Source of the DNA: Chloroflexi bacterium 13_1_40CM_68_21
GTDB lineage: Bacteria; Chloroflexota; Limnocylindria; P2-11E
Direction: 5' to 3'
Length of the DNA: 11,664 bases
NCBI GenBank assembly: GCA_001917735.1
Contig: MNEO01000002.1
Span: 572-12,235, forward strand
In this document: piece after piece, positions 1-5,531 of the stretch
How the letters are laid out: the number at the start of each line of letters is the position of its first letter
Position numbering within the stretch: position 1 is the first letter of the stretch
Made by a program: the position numbers and the translations under genes
The notes under the pieces: generated by a model
What the model was told of the DNA's origin: nothing
What the model saw: only the letters and a program-made list of their open reading frames with translations
Database searches by the model: none

Positions 1-99
1 ACCCCGGGTACGTACGCGATCCACCTGCGCCCGGTCATCGATGGCGTCTGGTGGATGGAAGACGAAGGCGTCTTCCTCTACATCACCGTCACTCCGTAG
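1..99 (+). CDS. C-terminal fragment of an unidentified protein
   Basis: An open frame runs in from the left edge and stops at TAG 97-99, giving 32 residues that end in FLYITVTP. The tail alternates hydrophobic and polar residues and contains a WWMEDEG stretch, which suggests a terminal beta-hairpin. The start lies outside the window and the fragment is too short to assign a family. Its stop is 7 nt from the stop of the convergent zinc-ribbon gene. The lack of in-frame stops and the plausible amino-acid composition are the only support for it being coding. Confidence 0.55.
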   Translation, partial: TPGTYAIHLRPVIDGVWWMEDEGVFLYITVTP

Positions 100-109
100 C
101 GCCTCGCTA
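97..109. terminator. Small hairpin between convergent stop codons
   Basis: TAGCG (97-101), loop CCT and CGCTA (105-109) form a perfect 5-bp stem. The TAG stop of the left gene and the stop of the minus-strand gene lie on opposite arms. An outer CTCCG (92-96)/CGGAG (115-119) pairing is also possible. There is no T-tract on either side, so intrinsic termination is only a possibility. Confidence 0.25.
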
Positions 110-316
110 GCCCGCGGAGAAGATCACCTCGAATTCTTCCTTGCAGCGCGGGCAGCGCACGGTCGCGGCATATGGCGGATTCGGCGGGATGTCCAGGTGC
201 TCGCGCGTCACGAAGCGCGGACCGACGTTCTCGTTGCAGAACGGGCAGACGACGGCGTACTGGTTGAAGTCGCGACGGTCGGCGGTGATGCGTCGTCGCT
301 GGTCGATCGTCGCCAC
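107..316 (-). CDS. Small zinc-ribbon protein, function unknown
   Basis: This is a 69-residue protein with two CxxC knuckles, CPFC (C24, C27) and CPRC (C55, C58), about 28 residues apart, the usual spacing for a treble-clef or zinc-ribbon fold binding one Zn. The N-terminus is basic (DQRRRITADRRDF) and could contact nucleic acid. The C-terminal EEFEVIF is beta-like and resembles the last strand of CPxC-type small ribbons. The start is GTG 314-316, 6 nt after a minus-strand TAGACT -10 box, so the mRNA is probably leaderless. It is divergent from the peroxiredoxin, with 17 nt between the starts. No specific function can be assigned; small regulator or metal-site protein are both possible. Confidence 0.75.
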   Translation of the reverse strand: MATIDQRRRITADRRDFNQYAVVCPFCNENVGPRFVTREHLDIPPNPPYAATVRCPRCKEEFEVIFSAG

Positions 317-321
317 GCGGT

Positions 322-328
322 TAGTCTA
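322..328. promoter_or_regulatory. Shared symmetric -10 element of a divergent gene pair
   Basis: The 9-mer TTAGTCTAA (321-329) is an inverted repeat around one central base. It gives a TANNNT -10 box on both strands: TAGTCT on plus (322-327) and TAGACT on minus (328-323). The plus GTG (334) and the minus GTG (316) each begin 6 nt after their box, as expected if both mRNAs start at or next to the start codon. No -35 box stands out. Confidence 0.5.
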
Positions 329-333
329 AGTGC

Positions 334-837
334 GTGGCAGCCCCAAAAGGCCGAACGAAGATCGCGACCCAGACCAAGACGCTCAAGGTCGGAGATCCGG
401 CACCCGACTTCACGCTGCGCTCGCACGATGGGCGCGAGATCACGCTTTCCACGTTCCGCGGGCAGCGCGTGGTGCTGGCTTTCTTCGCGTTCGCTTTCAC
501 CAATACCTGAAACAGCGAAGCCCCCGCGCTGAACGCGCTCCAGCAGCGCTTCGCCGGCGGCAAGGCCCAGGTCGTGGGCATTCTCTGCGACACCGTCTAC
601 ACGCTGAAGGCCTGGGCCGATTCACTCGGCGGCGTGCAGTACCCGCTCTGCTCGGATTTCTGGCCGCACGGCAAGGTCTCGCAGGCTTACGGCGTCTTCA
701 ACGAAGAAATCGGACGACCCGAGCGCGCGATCATCGTCGTCGACGCAGAGGGGGTCTGTCGCTACATCGACGTCCATCAGCTCCGCGAGGTGCCGGATGA
801 GGAAGAGATCGCCGACGAGGTGAACAGGCTCAGCTAG
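334..837 (+). CDS. AhpE-like peroxiredoxin, predicted selenoprotein (in-frame TGA = Sec59)
   Basis: This is a thiol (here selenol) peroxidase of the AhpC/TSA superfamily, predicted to reduce H2O2 and organic hydroperoxides in the cytoplasm. Read through TGA 508-510, the frame gives 167 residues. [10 protein letters not shown] (19-28) is the family start, then comes the beta-strand [10 protein letters not shown] and the active-site motif T56-N-T-U59, followed by [25 protein letters not shown] (107-124) and R131 in [10 protein letters not shown] match Mycobacterium tuberculosis AhpE closely. The TGA occupies exactly the peroxidatic cysteine position and similarity continues on both sides without a frame change. 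C85, C106 and C142 remain as possible resolving thiols. GTG 334 is chosen because it lies 6 nt after a TAGTCT box and no ATG is available; family N-termini begin about 13 residues later. The alternative is a nonsense-mutated pseudogene or a sequencing error at that one base. TGA as a general sense codon is excluded by normal TGA stops in neighbouring genes. Confidence 0.8.
508..554 (+). promoter_or_regulatory. UGA recoding site with SECIS-like hairpin
   Basis: TGA 508-510 is followed by a nested hairpin. The lower stem is GCGAAGC (515-521) with GCTTCGC (548-554), 7 perfect pairs. The upper stem is GCGC (526-529) with GCGC (535-538), closing a 5-nt loop UGAAC (530-534). The second loop base is G531, and 19 nt separate the TGA from the loop. 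Bacterial SECIS elements, bound by SelB, lie just after the UGA inside the coding region and carry a G at the start of a small apical loop, so position and form fit. A competing fold, GCGCTG (526-531) with CAGCGC (544-549), is also possible. No folding program was run. Confidence 0.55.
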
Positions 838-858
838 CGTCGCCTCGTCCTCGCTAGC
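833..858. terminator. Inverted repeat between convergent genes
   Basis: GCTAGCG (833-839) and CGCTAGC (852-858) form a perfect 7-bp stem with a 12-nt loop. The arms contain the TAG stop of the peroxiredoxin and the stop of the minus-strand gene. It has no T-tract; a two-way terminator or mRNA 3'-end stabiliser is possible. Confidence 0.3.
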
Positions 859-1300
859 GCGTCGGGATCAGGTATGCCCTGCCCTCTTCCGCGACAACGA
901 AGCCGATCTCATCTCCGGGGCTCGCCTCCGGCAGCGTCTCACCCGCAACGAGCACCTGTGCGCCGCAGTCGACGACGACGACGTCGCCGGTGCTCACCAC
1001 CGTGCCCCGCACGTTCGCGCCCGGCGCGACGAGACCGCCGGACACGCCACGTCCGTTCGCCTTGCCGGAATCACGCGCGCGATATTCGATGGCCATCGTC
1101 ACGCGATCGCCGAGGGTGAGCCGCGACTTGCGTACGGCCCCGGTGTTGTCGCGTCCCCGCATGTCGAGGTGATCAGCTCCCTCCCCGACGCGCATCGTGA
1201 CGAGGATGTCTCCGCGCGTGCCGTCCAACGCGACGACGACCCCGCGCGACGCACGCAGTCGCCACTTCTCGATGAAGGCAAGCTGTTCGAAATCGAGCAT
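854..1300 (-). CDS. Hypothetical beta-rich protein
   Basis: The protein has 148 residues and no recognised family. The N-terminus (FEQLAFIEKWRLRASRG) looks like a short amphipathic helix. The rest is predicted almost wholly as beta-strands: RGVVVALDG, DILVTMRVG, LTLGDRVTMAIEYRA, RGTVVSTGDVVVVDCG, ASPGDEIGFVVAEEGRAYLI. The repeated pattern of a strand followed by a G-D turn resembles OB-fold or other small barrels. There is one cysteine (VDCG). No signal peptide or membrane segment is visible. ATG 1298-1300 is the start; a GGGG stretch 7 nt upstream may act as a weak Shine-Dalgarno site in a very short leader. It is divergent from the HAD hydrolase gene with 23 nt between starts and convergent with the peroxiredoxin. 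Coding status is well supported by length and composition, but the function is unknown. Confidence 0.7.
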   Translation of the reverse strand: MLDFEQLAFIEKWRLRASRGVVVALDGTRGDILVTMRVGEGADHLDMRGRDNTGAVRKSRLTLGDRVTMAIEYRARDSGKANGRGVSGGLVAPGANVRGTVVSTGDVVVVDCGAQVLVAGETLPEASPGDEIGFVVAEEGRAYLIPTR

Positions 1301-1311
1301 GAGAGCCCCGA

Positions 1312-1318
1312 TACGATA
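1312..1318. promoter_or_regulatory. Shared symmetric -10 element of a second divergent pair
   Basis: TACGATA (1312-1318) has the form TAnnnTA and reads as a -10 box on both strands: TACGAT on plus and TATCGT on minus. The plus box ends 6 nt before GTG 1324 of the HAD gene, indicating a leaderless transcript. The minus box lies 12 nt from ATG 1300, allowing a leader of about 6 nt. Confidence 0.45.
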
Positions 1319-1323
1319 GCCGC

Positions 1324-2037
1324 GTGCCCCTCCGCGCGGTCTTCTTCGATGTGGGCGACACCCTCGTTCAGCACTGGAAGCAAGAACAGAACCGCGCGCT
1401 CATGCTCGAGGCGCTTCGTCGGGAGTTCGGGGAGCGTGAGTGGTACGAGAGGTTTCTCGACGCCGAGATCGCCCCGCCGTACACGCATGAGGTCGAGGAG
1501 CATCTGCGCCAGGAGACGAACCGCTGGGCGTCCGAGTGGTTCCGTAACAGCCAGATCGGCATCGACGACATCCACATGGATCGTCTGCGGATGGCGGTGA
1601 CGGTCCCTCTCGACCTGGTCGGTTCGCTCGTCCCTGGCACGAGAGAGGCGCTCGAGTGGTGCAAAGCGCACGGCCTTTCGGTGGTGCTGGTCACCAACAC
1701 GCTCTGGCGCGGTGACGAAGAGGTCCGGCGCGACTGGGAGCGGTTCGGGCTCGCGGATGTGATCGACCATGTCGTGAGCTCGCACACCGTCGGCTGGCAG
1801 AAGCCGCACGCAGCGATCTTCCGGCGCGCCCTCGAACTTGCCGGCAGCGCGCCAGAAGGGGCCGTGATGATCGGAGATCGGCTTCGCCAGGACGTCTGGG
1901 GCGCGAAGCGTCTTGGACTCGGCGCGGTCTGGCGGCGGCCGCTCGCTGGTGCGCCGCAAGAGCAGGTCGATGTCCTGCCGGACGCGACGATCGATGATCT
2001 GACCGAGCTTCCGGCGGTCCTCGAGCGCTGGCCGTAG
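1324..2037 (+). CDS. HAD-superfamily hydrolase
   Basis: This is a 237-residue haloacid-dehalogenase-type hydrolase, soluble and cytoplasmic, probably acting on a phosphate ester or similar small substrate. Motif I is FFDVGDTL with nucleophile D9. The residue two further on, usually the acid/base Asp, is G11, a variant seen in part of the superfamily. Motif II is VTNT (T124), motif III is K160 in WQKPHAAIF, and motif IV is IGDRLRQD with D185 and D190. A helical cap of about 90 residues lies between motifs I and II (roughly residues 15-100), as in subfamily I enzymes. GTG 1324 sits 6 nt after a TACGAT box, so a leaderless start is likely; the protein then begins MPLRAVFFD, a normal length before motif I. 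The substrate cannot be read from the sequence. Confidence 0.9.
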   Translation: MPLRAVFFDVGDTLVQHWKQEQNRALMLEALRREFGEREWYERFLDAEIAPPYTHEVEEHLRQETNRWASEWFRNSQIGIDDIHMDRLRMAVTVPLDLVGSLVPGTREALEWCKAHGLSVVLVTNTLWRGDEEVRRDWERFGLADVIDHVVSSHTVGWQKPHAAIFRRALELAGSAPEGAVMIGDRLRQDVWGAKRLGLGAVWRRPLAGAPQEQVDVLPDATIDDLTELPAVLERWP

Positions 2038-2048
2038 GCGTTTTCGTG

Positions 2049-2069
2049 CTTGCCGGAGCGGGCGGCAGG
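2049..2069 (+). terminator. Weak hairpin after the HAD gene
   Basis: CTTGCCG (2049-2055) pairs with CGGCAGG (2063-2069) through 7 pairs including one G-T, around a 7-nt loop. It begins 11 nt after the HAD stop and lacks a T-tract, so termination is uncertain. Confidence 0.25.
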
Positions 2070-2158
2070 TGCTAGAAAACCAATTGTTGACTCACCAGGT
2101 CGGAATTCATCCTCGTCCTCAGACCGGCTCGTCGCGGCTTACCTGCGTCTGTCCCTAG
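2069..2158 (+). CDS. Possible short leader peptide ending in Cys-Val-Cys
   Basis: A 29-codon frame runs from GTG 2069 to TAG 2156-2158 in the 205-nt region before the rhodanese gene. It ends TCVCP, with cysteine codons TGC 2144 and TGT 2150 just before the stop. GGAG (2055-2058) lies 10 nt upstream of the GTG; TTG 2084 and TTG 2087 are other possible starts. Short cysteine-codon-rich leader ORFs upstream of sulfur genes act as cysteine-responsive attenuators in mycobacteria, which makes the position suggestive. Against it, there is no polycysteine run, no ATG and no clear promoter. It may be chance. Confidence 0.2.
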   Translation: MLENQLLTHQVGIHPRPQTGSSRLTCVCP

Positions 2159-2168
2159 GCGGCTCGTA

Positions 2169-2186
2169 GCGGCGCTCGTGCGCCGC
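2169..2186 (+). other. Perfect GC hairpin in the rhodanese leader
   Basis: GCGGCGC (2169-2175), loop TCGT and GCGCCGC (2180-2186) form a 7-bp perfect stem 10 nt after the stop of the possible leader peptide. No T-tract follows, so it is not a standard intrinsic terminator. It could be part of an attenuation structure or a pause site. The rest of 2038-2242 shows an AT-rich patch at 2073-2089 but no convincing -35/-10 pair. Confidence 0.4.
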
Positions 2187-2229
2187 GCCGCGGTCGCCTG
2201 ATCCGCACGTTCGCATCCCAAACAACTCA

Positions 2230-2239
2230 GGGGAGGAAG
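2230..2239 (+). promoter_or_regulatory. Strong ribosome binding site of the rhodanese gene
   Basis: GGGGAGGAAG contains GGAGG (2232-2236), 6 nt before ATG 2243. It is the clearest Shine-Dalgarno site in a window where most genes lack one. It fixes the start and suggests high expression from an mRNA with a real 5' leader. Confidence 0.8.
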
Positions 2240-2242
2240 CAC

Positions 2243-3091
2243 ATGGCTGGCTATGCGAATGACGTTCTCGTCGAGACCGACTGGCTTGCGCAGCACGCAA
2301 AGGATCCGAACGTTCGGGTCTTCGAGGTCGACGTAGACACGAGCGCGTACGACCAGGGGCACGTCGCGGGAGCGATCGGGCTCAACTGGAAGACCGATCT
2401 ACAGCAGCAGCCCGTCCGCGATCTGCTCGACAAGAAGCAGCTCGAGGCCCTGCTCTCGAAATCCGGCGTCACGCCGAGCACGACCATCGTGGCCTACGGG
2501 GACAACAACAACTGGTTCGCCGCCTGGTTCTTCTGGTTGCTCAAGTACTACGGCCACAAGGACGTCAAGCTCGTGAACGGCGGACGGGCGAAATGGATTG
2601 CGGAAAAACGCCCGATCGTGACCGACTCTCCGAGCTATGCGAAGAGCGAATATCGCGCCGCGGGAGCCGACGCATCGGTCAGAGCGCTCCGCGAATACGT
2701 GCTCGAGCGGGTCATCGGGAACGGCGCGAAGATCGTCGACGTCCGGTCGCCCAAGGAATACGCCGGCGAGCTTCTCGCGCCTGAGAACCTGCCACAGGAA
2801 GGCGCGCAACGTGGGGGCCACATCCCTGGAGCGCAGAACGTTCCTTGGGCGACCGCCGTCGCCGAGGACGGCCGCTTCAAGAGCGCCGAGGAGCTCCGTC
2901 AGATCTACGGCGGTAAGGGCATCGACGGGAAAGGCGAGACCATCGCGTACTGCCGCATCGGCGAGCGCAGTGCGCACACCTGGTTCGTGCTCAAGTACCT
3001 GCTCGGCCACGAGCGCGTGCGTAATTACGACGGATCGTGGACGGAGTGGGGAAGCCTCATCGGAGTGCCGATCGAGAAGAGCACCTCCTAG
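2243..3091 (+). CDS. cysA2: Thiosulfate sulfurtransferase, CysA2-type tandem rhodanese
   Basis: The enzyme transfers the sulfane sulfur of thiosulfate to cyanide or a cellular thiol acceptor through a cysteine persulfide; it is cytoplasmic, with no signal peptide. It has 282 residues in two rhodanese domains. The N-terminal domain (about 8-125) contains VDVDTSAYDQGHVAGAI and is inactive, with D87 (AYGDNNNWF) where the catalytic Cys would be. The C-terminal domain (about 145-280) carries DVRSPKEYAGE, GGHIPGAQNVPW and the active loop C237-RIGERS. NYDGSWTEWGSLIGVPIE matches the end of actinobacterial CysA2/CysA3 proteins, so the symbol is given by homology. ATG 2243 follows a strong GGAGG site. 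The unusually long leader suggests control at the mRNA level, possibly by cysteine. The gene appears monocistronic and is followed by a large inverted repeat. Confidence 0.95.
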   Translation: MAGYANDVLVETDWLAQHAKDPNVRVFEVDVDTSAYDQGHVAGAIGLNWKTDLQQQPVRDLLDKKQLEALLSKSGVTPSTTIVAYGDNNNWFAAWFFWLLKYYGHKDVKLVNGGRAKWIAEKRPIVTDSPSYAKSEYRAAGADASVRALREYVLERVIGNGAKIVDVRSPKEYAGELLAPENLPQEGAQRGGHIPGAQNVPWATAVAEDGRFKSAEELRQIYGGKGIDGKGETIAYCRIGERSAHTWFVLKYLLGHERVRNYDGSWTEWGSLIGVPIEKSTS

Positions 3092-3114
3092 TCGCCCCCA
3101 GCGCACTGTTCCAC

Positions 3115-3207
3115 GGGCGGTAGTGCCGAAACCCTCTCAACGCGACGGGGTCCCCCCGGCCTGGCGGCCGGCTCCCCGTCTCGCGGGGTCCCTCGGCACT
3201 ACCGCCC
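3115..3207. repeat. 93-nt long inverted repeat with nested stems
   Basis: A perfect 15-bp inverted repeat brackets the element: GGGCGGTAGTGCCGA (3115-3129) and TCGGCACTACCGCCC (3193-3207). Inside, GACGGGG and CCCCGTC pair, enclosing CCGGCC-TGGC-GGCCGG, so the whole folds as a long branched or stacked hairpin. It lies between the stop of the rhodanese gene (3091) and the pcm start. There is no coding potential, transposase or T-tract. It may be a rhodanese transcript terminator or stabiliser, a REP/MITE-like repeat or a structured RNA. The flanks (3092-3114 and 3208-3270) show nothing else clear. Confidence 0.75.
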
Positions 3208-3270
3208 GCTCACTGCCCTTCAAGGGTCGTCTCCTCTGTGCCTTTCTCGTGCGGCGCATCATTCGGCGTC

Positions 3271-3900
3271 GTGGATTACGAGCGCGAGCGCGCCGAGATG
3301 GTCCGAGACCTCATGCGCATGGGCATCAGGGACGAGCGCGTCCTCACGGCGATGGCCAAGGTCCCCCGCGAGCGATTCGTGCGCGACGAGGATCAGGATG
3401 TCGCATACGGCGACCATGCCCTCGGGATCGCGGAGGGCCAAACGATCTCGCAGCCGTACGTCGTAGCTCGCATGACCGAGCTCCTCGAGGTAGGACCCGA
3501 GCATCACGTGCTCGAGGTCGGCACGGGCTCGGGCTACCAGGCGGCGGTCCTCGCCGAGCTGGCGGGTGACGTGGTCAGCGTCGAGCGGCATGCGGCGCTG
3601 GCGGAGCGCGCGCGCGACCTCCTGACCGAGCTCGGGTACCAAAACGTCCGGGTCATCGCCGCCGACGCCTCCGCCGGGTATCCACCGGATGCTCCGTATG
3701 ACCGGATCCTGGTGACCGCTGCCTCACCGGGCATCTCGCCGGAGCTCGTGCGGCAGCTGGCTCCCGGTGGGCGCATCGTGGCGCCGGTCGGCGACGAGGA
3801 GATGCAACACCTCGTCGTGCGGCATCCGGACGGTCGCGAGACCCGCCACGGCGCGGTGAAGTTCGTGCCGCTCCGCGGGCGCGCCGGCTTTCGCTATTGA
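3271..3900 (+). CDS. pcm: Protein-L-isoaspartate O-methyltransferase
   Basis: The enzyme methylates isoaspartyl residues in aged proteins using S-adenosylmethionine, allowing repair to aspartate; it is cytoplasmic. From GTG 3271 the protein has 209 residues, near the family norm. The family signature VPRERFV (32-38) comes early, followed by GQTISQPYVVARMTELL (56-72), then SAM motif I VLEVGTGSGYQAAVLAEL, VVSVERH (SAM ribose-binding region), and the C-terminal LAPGGRIVAPVGDEEMQHL. GTG 3271 is preferred because Escherichia coli Pcm starts a few residues before the matching segment. GTG 3238 in the same frame would add 11 residues (PFSCGASFGVV) that do not resemble the family, though an AGGG lies 11 nt before it. 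The stop TGA 3898-3900 overlaps the TTG start of the amidohydrolase, so the two are translationally coupled. Confidence 0.93.
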   Translation: MDYERERAEMVRDLMRMGIRDERVLTAMAKVPRERFVRDEDQDVAYGDHALGIAEGQTISQPYVVARMTELLEVGPEHHVLEVGTGSGYQAAVLAELAGDVVSVERHAALAERARDLLTELGYQNVRVIAADASAGYPPDAPYDRILVTAASPGISPELVRQLAPGGRIVAPVGDEEMQHLVVRHPDGRETRHGAVKFVPLRGRAGFRY

Positions 3901-5525
3901 GCGCGACCCTCTTTCACGGCGGGCGGATCCACGTGCGTTCGGGCGTTTCGGCCGAGAGCCTGCTCCAGCGCGATGGTCGCGTGATCTCGGTCGGCACAGC
4001 CGCCGACCTCGCGCGCGGTGCCGGCCGCGCCGAGCGCGTGGACCTACGCGGTGGATTGATGACGCCGGGTTGGTGTGACGCGCACGTCCACTTCATGTGG
4101 TGGGGCTTCCAGATGTCCGAGATCGATCTGCGCGCGTCCCGAACGCTCGAGGAGGCGCTCGCGGCCATCGGTCAACGTGCGAGAGAGCTCGAGCCGGGCC
4201 AATGGCTCACCGGAGGCAGGTTCGACAAGAACAATTGGGGGAGGTGGCCGACCGCGAAGGAGCTCGACTCGGTGACCGGCGACCGGCCCGCGGTCCTCCG
4301 AAGTCGCGATGGGCACTCACGTTGGCTCAATACCGCGGCGCTTCGCGCGGCGACGATCGGGCGCGAGACCGCGGCTCCCGATGGGGGCGCGATCTTCCGC
4401 GATGCCTCCGGCGAGCCCACCGGAATCCTCCAGGAGCGTGCGAACGAGCTGGCCGACCGCGCCGTACCGGCGGCTACCGAGGCCGATTGCGACGCGGCGA
4501 TCTCACGTGCGCAGCAGGAGGCATTCAAGACGGGCGTGACCGGCGTCGAGTCGCTCGAGCAGGCGAGCTCGTATGCGGCGTTCAGGCGGGCGCGAGGGCG
4601 GGGCAGCCTCGCGATCCGGGTGGTCATGGGGATCCCGCACCGGTCGCTGGCGTCATCGATCCCGACGACGGGGACGCCTCCGCAGATCAGAGACACCGGG
4701 AGATTCGACTTCGATGCGGCTGTCGAGACCGGGATGCGTACCGGGGATGGCGATGAGTGGCTGCGGATCGGGCACGTGAAGTTCTTCAGCGACGGCGCGC
4801 TCGGTTCGCAGACCGCGGCGCTCGAAGAACCGTACGAGGGCACGGCCGATCGCGGGATCCTGACCGTCGATCCGCTCGAGCTCCGCGCGGACGTCGCGCG
4901 CGCGGCGGCGGCGGGTCTCGCGGTGGCGATCCACGCGATCGGTGACCGGGCGGTACGCGTTGCGCTGGAGGCCATCGCGCCGACGCGTGTGACGTCGCCG
5001 GACTTGCGTCAGCGCCTCGAGCACGTGCAGCTCGTGCGCGAGGAAGATCTCGGGCGGTTCGGCGCACTCGGCGTGATCGCGTCGATGCAGCCGATCCACT
5101 GCACGAGTGATCGTGACCTCGCGGACCGCCACTGGGGACCTCGGCGGACGCCGCGCGCGTATCCCTGGCGAACTCTTCTCGAGCGGAAAGCCGTGCTCGC
5201 GTTCGGGTCGGACGCGCCGGTCGAGCCCATCGACCCGCTGCTAGGGATCCACGCCGCGCTGACCCGGCGGCGGCCGTCGGACAAGGACGCTTGGTTTCCG
5301 AAGCAGCGCCTCACCCTCGACGAGGCGCTTCACGGCTACACGGCGGCGGCGGCATACGCGACGGGCCGTGAGCGCGAGTGGGGGACCCTCGAGCCTGGGA
5401 TGCGGTGCGACGCAACGGTCCTCGACCGCGATCTCGCGAACCTCCGCGAAGACGAGCTGCTCGAGGCCAAAGTGCGCGCCACGGTCACCGACGGTGTGGT
5501 CCGCTTCGCGAACGGCTTGAATTAG
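3897..5525 (+). CDS. YtcJ-like metal-dependent amidohydrolase (amidohydrolase 3 family)
   Basis: This is a 542-residue amidohydrolase with a TIM-barrel catalytic domain and a split small beta-domain (residues 1-56 and about 500-542). Metal-ligand candidates are H63 and H65 (DAHVHF), H346 (IHAIGDRAV) and H376 (LEHVQL), with D439 in FGSDAPVEP. VKFFSDGALGSQTAAL (294-309) is typical of the YtcJ/amidohydrolase 3 group. Characterised relatives hydrolyse amide or formamide bonds in N-substituted compounds, but the substrate here is unknown. No signal peptide is present. The start TTG 3897 overlaps the pcm TGA in TTGA and is the only codon that gives a normal N-terminus (ATLFHGGRIHV). The gene belongs to the pcm operon; the methyltransferase follows 6 nt later. 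Confidence 0.9.
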   Translation: MSATLFHGGRIHVRSGVSAESLLQRDGRVISVGTAADLARGAGRAERVDLRGGLMTPGWCDAHVHFMWWGFQMSEIDLRASRTLEEALAAIGQRARELEPGQWLTGGRFDKNNWGRWPTAKELDSVTGDRPAVLRSRDGHSRWLNTAALRAATIGRETAAPDGGAIFRDASGEPTGILQERANELADRAVPAATEADCDAAISRAQQEAFKTGVTGVESLEQASSYAAFRRARGRGSLAIRVVMGIPHRSLASSIPTTGTPPQIRDTGRFDFDAAVETGMRTGDGDEWLRIGHVKFFSDGALGSQTAALEEPYEGTADRGILTVDPLELRADVARAAAAGLAVAIHAIGDRAVRVALEAIAPTRVTSPDLRQRLEHVQLVREEDLGRFGALGVIASMQPIHCTSDRDLADRHWGPRRTPRAYPWRTLLERKAVLAFGSDAPVEPIDPLLGIHAALTRRRPSDKDAWFPKQRLTLDEALHGYTAAAAYATGREREWGTLEPGMRCDATVLDRDLANLREDELLEAKVRATVTDGVVRFANGLN

Positions 5526-5531
5526 TTGGGG

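Noticed and set aside
508..510. TGA as a generally reassigned sense codon (alternative genetic code)
   Set aside because: TGA is the natural stop of pcm (3898), the CoA-transferase fusion (8390), the kinase (9858) and the sigma factor (10478), so it is not reassigned globally.
574..837. Short 87-codon gene from GTG 574
   Set aside because: It is the C-terminal part of the peroxiredoxin; by itself it lacks the first strands and the active site.
1099..1959. 286-codon minus-strand open frame
   Set aside because: It overlaps both the unknown 148-residue gene and the HAD gene, with Arg-rich, domain-free composition.
2084..2111. Sigma-70-type promoter (TTGTTG or TTGACT with a -10 near 2106-2115) for the rhodanese gene
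   Set aside because: No -10 box with acceptable match and spacing could be found; only an AT-rich patch is seen.
2038..2242. SAM-type or other known riboswitch before the rhodanese gene
   Set aside because: I could not recognise the conserved core of any riboswitch class; a single GC hairpin is not enough.
2399..3106. 235-codon minus-strand open frame
   Set aside because: Antisense shadow of the rhodanese gene with no recognisable domain.
4172..4975. 267-codon minus-strand open frame in the amidohydrolase
   Set aside because: Ser/Ala/Arg-rich antisense shadow; the plus strand has a full conserved amidohydrolase.
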